This document shows positions 5,729 to 7,299 of a stretch of DNA of 7,299 nucleotides, one piece after another (the first letter of the stretch is position 1; each line of letters opens with the position of its first letter). The notes beneath the pieces were generated by a model, which saw only the letters and a list, made by a program, of their open reading frames with translations, was not told the DNA's origin and ran no database searches. Made by a program: the position numbers and the translations under genes. This DNA comes from an uncultured Prevotella sp. (lineage in GTDB: Bacteria; Bacteroidota; Bacteroidia; Bacteroidales; Bacteroidaceae), in the NCBI GenBank assembly GCA_937880835.1, contig CALGRN010000173.1, positions 1 to 7,299 of the forward strand, read 5' to 3'.

Positions 5729-6473
5729 AATGTTTTGCTAAAAGTTCTTTATCGGGAGAGAATTTTTCAGGCATGATAATATTACGTCCTTGAATGGTTT
5801 GGATATAGGATAGAAAAGTATCATCTTTTATTTCACTAAGCATTTGCTCTGATATAACAATTTTATAATCTGGGGTGACCGCCAATAAAAATTTATCATA
5901 AGCGCGGTGGAAAAGTGGATTCATACAGAGACCATTTCTCGGATTGGTTCGATTGTTAACATCATCAGCCCAACTTGTTATGTGACAAGCTTCAAGGAGT
6001 GTGGAATTACTAATACCTGTAATACAACATTGGTTAAGATAGGAGCAAAGAACAACTTCACGAAAGAAATTTTGATTGATGCGTTGATGAACTAAAACCT
6101 TACGTTCTTTACCTATCGGAAAATTATGAGCATCAATTTCCATGTATTCCTCAACAGTTTTACTTTCTCTTTCCGCAAAGAGTTTCTCACTTTCATATGC
6201 AAGTTTATCAGGGTTATCCCAGAATTCTTTCCATACAGATTCTTCTGCCTTACTGCCATTTGACAAACCTGTAATACTCTTAGCTTTTAATATAGGATCG
6301 AATCGACCAAAGTTTCCAATCTTCATTTTCAATGCAACAGGTGTCCGACCTATAAGAGGAGCATACTTCTGTATAATAGGATGCCACTCTTTCACGTCCT
6401 TAAACGGTATCTTGCAATAAACATTGAGAGCCATTATGAGTTGTTCACGAGACCAAAGTGGATTATGCACCAT
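5703..6473 (-). CDS. HNH endonuclease (HNH_2 / COG3440-type predicted restriction enzyme)
   Basis: A 256-residue predicted DNA nuclease. Residues 5-75 (WSREQLIMALNVYC..., IGRTPVALKMKIGNFGRFDP, SNGSK) form the N-terminal domain often found in this family of restriction-associated HNH proteins, probably DNA-recognising. The HNH domain spans about 148-200: Cys149/Cys150, His164 in ACHITSW, Asn180 in NPRNGLCMN, and His189 in LFHRAYD, all catalytic or structural positions intact. Start ATG at 6471-6473 lies 36 nt after the nadA stop on the same strand, with no clear ribosome site, usual for Bacteroidetes. Its 3' end overlaps the HpaII-like fragment by 26 nt, so the two may be translationally coupled. 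Likely role is restriction of foreign DNA; whether the target is modified or unmodified DNA cannot be told. Confidence 0.88.
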   Translation of the reverse strand: MVHNPLWSREQLIMALNVYCKIPFKDVKEWHPIIQKYAPLIGRTPVALKMKIGNFGRFDPILKAKSITGLSNGSKAEESVWKEFWDNPDKLAYESEKLFAERESKTVEEYMEIDAHNFPIGKERKVLVHQRINQNFFREVVLCSYLNQCCITGISNSTLLEACHITSWADDVNNRTNPRNGLCMNPLFHRAYDKFLLAVTPDYKIVISEQMLSEIKDDTFLSYIQTIQGRNIIMPEKFSPDKELLAKHYEYYRNNI

Positions 6474-6509
6474 TGTTTATGCTGATTTTTTAATAATTTT
6501 ATTTTACCC

Positions 6510-7299
6510 TCATTTGCTTAAATCCAGCATCTTTTTTATTGGTTTTACTGCTTCTTTGGCTGTATTTTCATCTACATCTACCGATGGCCATTCATATTTC
6601 AGGCAATTGTATATTTTTTCCAGAGAGTTCATTTTCATGTATTCACATTCGTTGCATGAGCATCCTGCTCCTCCTTCGCTTATTTCGGGAGGTACGGGGA
6701 TGAATGTTTTCTCAGGACAATTACGCTGCATTTCATGAAGTATTCCTGCTTCCGTTGCTACTATGAATTTGCTTTGTTCACGTTCTGTCGCATGCTTCAA
6801 CAGTACTGCCGTGCTTCCTACGACGTCGGCAATGGCAAGAACCGGACCTTTACATTCCGGATGTGCAAGCACAACAGCATCGGGATGTTCCGCTTTGAGG
6901 CGTACTATTTCGTCAACAGAGAATTTCTCATGCACATGGCAACCGCCGTTCCAGAGGAGCATATTCCTGCCTGTTATCGAATTTATGTATGAACCCAAGT
7001 TGTAATCAGGACCGAAAATAAGTTTCTCGTCTTTTGGAAACGTATCTACTATCTTCTTCGCATTTCCGCTTGTCACAACGATGTCTGTGAGTGCTTTCAC
7101 AGCTGCTGTCGTATTTACGTAGCTGATTACCTTGTAACCGGGATGCTCTGATTTGAACTTTTTCAAGTCTTCTGCTTTGCAAGAGTCTGCAAGTGAGCAT
7201 CCGGCATTTAGATCCGGAACGAGTACGAGCTTATCAGGACAGAGTATTTTATCTGTTTCTGCCATGAAATGAACTCCGCACATGACTATTATTTTCGCA
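6510..7299 (-). CDS. nadA: Quinolinate synthase NadA, 5' end missing
   Basis: NadA condenses iminoaspartate with dihydroxyacetone phosphate to quinolinate, using a [4Fe-4S] cluster, in de novo NAD synthesis; cytosolic. The frame is open to the right edge (AKIIVMCGVHFMAET) and the start lies outside the window; the C-terminal 262 residues are present. All three cluster cysteines line up with E. coli Cys113, 200 and 297: LNAGCSLADSC (codon 7197-7199), WNGGCHVHE (6939-6941) and CNECEYMKMN (6645-6647). The VVTSGNA and AHPEC segments and the VGST and EGGAGCSC motifs are also typical. Base composition is visibly higher in G+C than the downstream nuclease genes. It ends 36 nt before the HNH gene, so read-through into the restriction cluster is possible. 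Confidence 0.97.
   Translation of the reverse strand, partial: AKIIVMCGVHFMAETDKILCPDKLVLVPDLNAGCSLADSCKAEDLKKFKSEHPGYKVISYVNTTAAVKALTDIVVTSGNAKKIVDTFPKDEKLIFGPDYNLGSYINSITGRNMLLWNGGCHVHEKFSVDEIVRLKAEHPDAVVLAHPECKGPVLAIADVVGSTAVLLKHATEREQSKFIVATEAGILHEMQRNCPEKTFIPVPPEISEGGAGCSCNECEYMKMNSLEKIYNCLKYEWPSVDVDENTAKEAVKPIKKMLDLSK

Noticed and set aside
6424..7005. Several open frames on the + strand opposite nadA and the HNH gene
   Set aside because: They are antisense shadows of two well-supported genes.
1..7299. CRISPR array
   Set aside because: No regularly spaced long direct repeats; the TTGTAGCCA copies are short, irregular and in both orientations.

Overview
The window looks like a chromosomal stretch of a Bacteroidales bacterium, probably Prevotella or a close relative. 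The evidence is a Bacteroidetes-type promoter (TTTG at -33, TAnnTTTG at -7, 19 nt apart) in front of a tRNA gene, genes without clear Shine-Dalgarno sites, and a tyrosine recombinase with the TGLAYxDV box typical of Bacteroidetes mobile elements. Genus-level placement is an inference.

Layout. Two conserved housekeeping genes run off the two edges: a long-chain polyprenyl diphosphate synthase (left, + strand, 5' end missing) and quinolinate synthase nadA (right, - strand, 5' end missing). Between them lie about 5.7 kb of accessory and decayed DNA. (1) 817-2360 has no convincing intact gene. It holds two doubtful small ORFs, a cluster of strong inverted repeats (1610-1832) and a possible IS3-type insertion sequence end (about 2148-2200). 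(2) 2361-3810 is the relic of an integrative element. Its recombinase gene has a one-base frameshift and is cut off just after the HxxRH box, so it lacks the catalytic tyrosine. Behind it is an array of TTGTAGCCA-type repeats resembling integrase arm sites, then a strong hairpin terminator. (3) 3814-3898 is tRNA-Ser(UGA) on the - strand with its own promoter, the likely anchor of the element. (4) 3967-4572 is AT-rich with one degraded reading frame. (5) 4573-6473 is a co-oriented restriction-type cluster on the - strand, in transcription order an HNH endonuclease, a piece of an HpaII-family restriction enzyme, and a Vsr mismatch endonuclease. It begins 36 nt after the nadA stop codon.

How the parts fit. 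Vsr repairs T:G mismatches made when 5-methylcytosine deaminates, and Vsr plus HpaII-type nuclease genes normally accompany a cytosine-5 methyltransferase. No methyltransferase is present here, and the HpaII-like protein lacks both its N-terminal half and its C-terminal end. The cluster is therefore either a decaying restriction-modification locus or a rearranged, methylase-free set led by the HNH nuclease. The tRNA-Ser / integrase relic on one side and nadA on the other suggest an integration hotspot that has gained and lost accessory DNA more than once.
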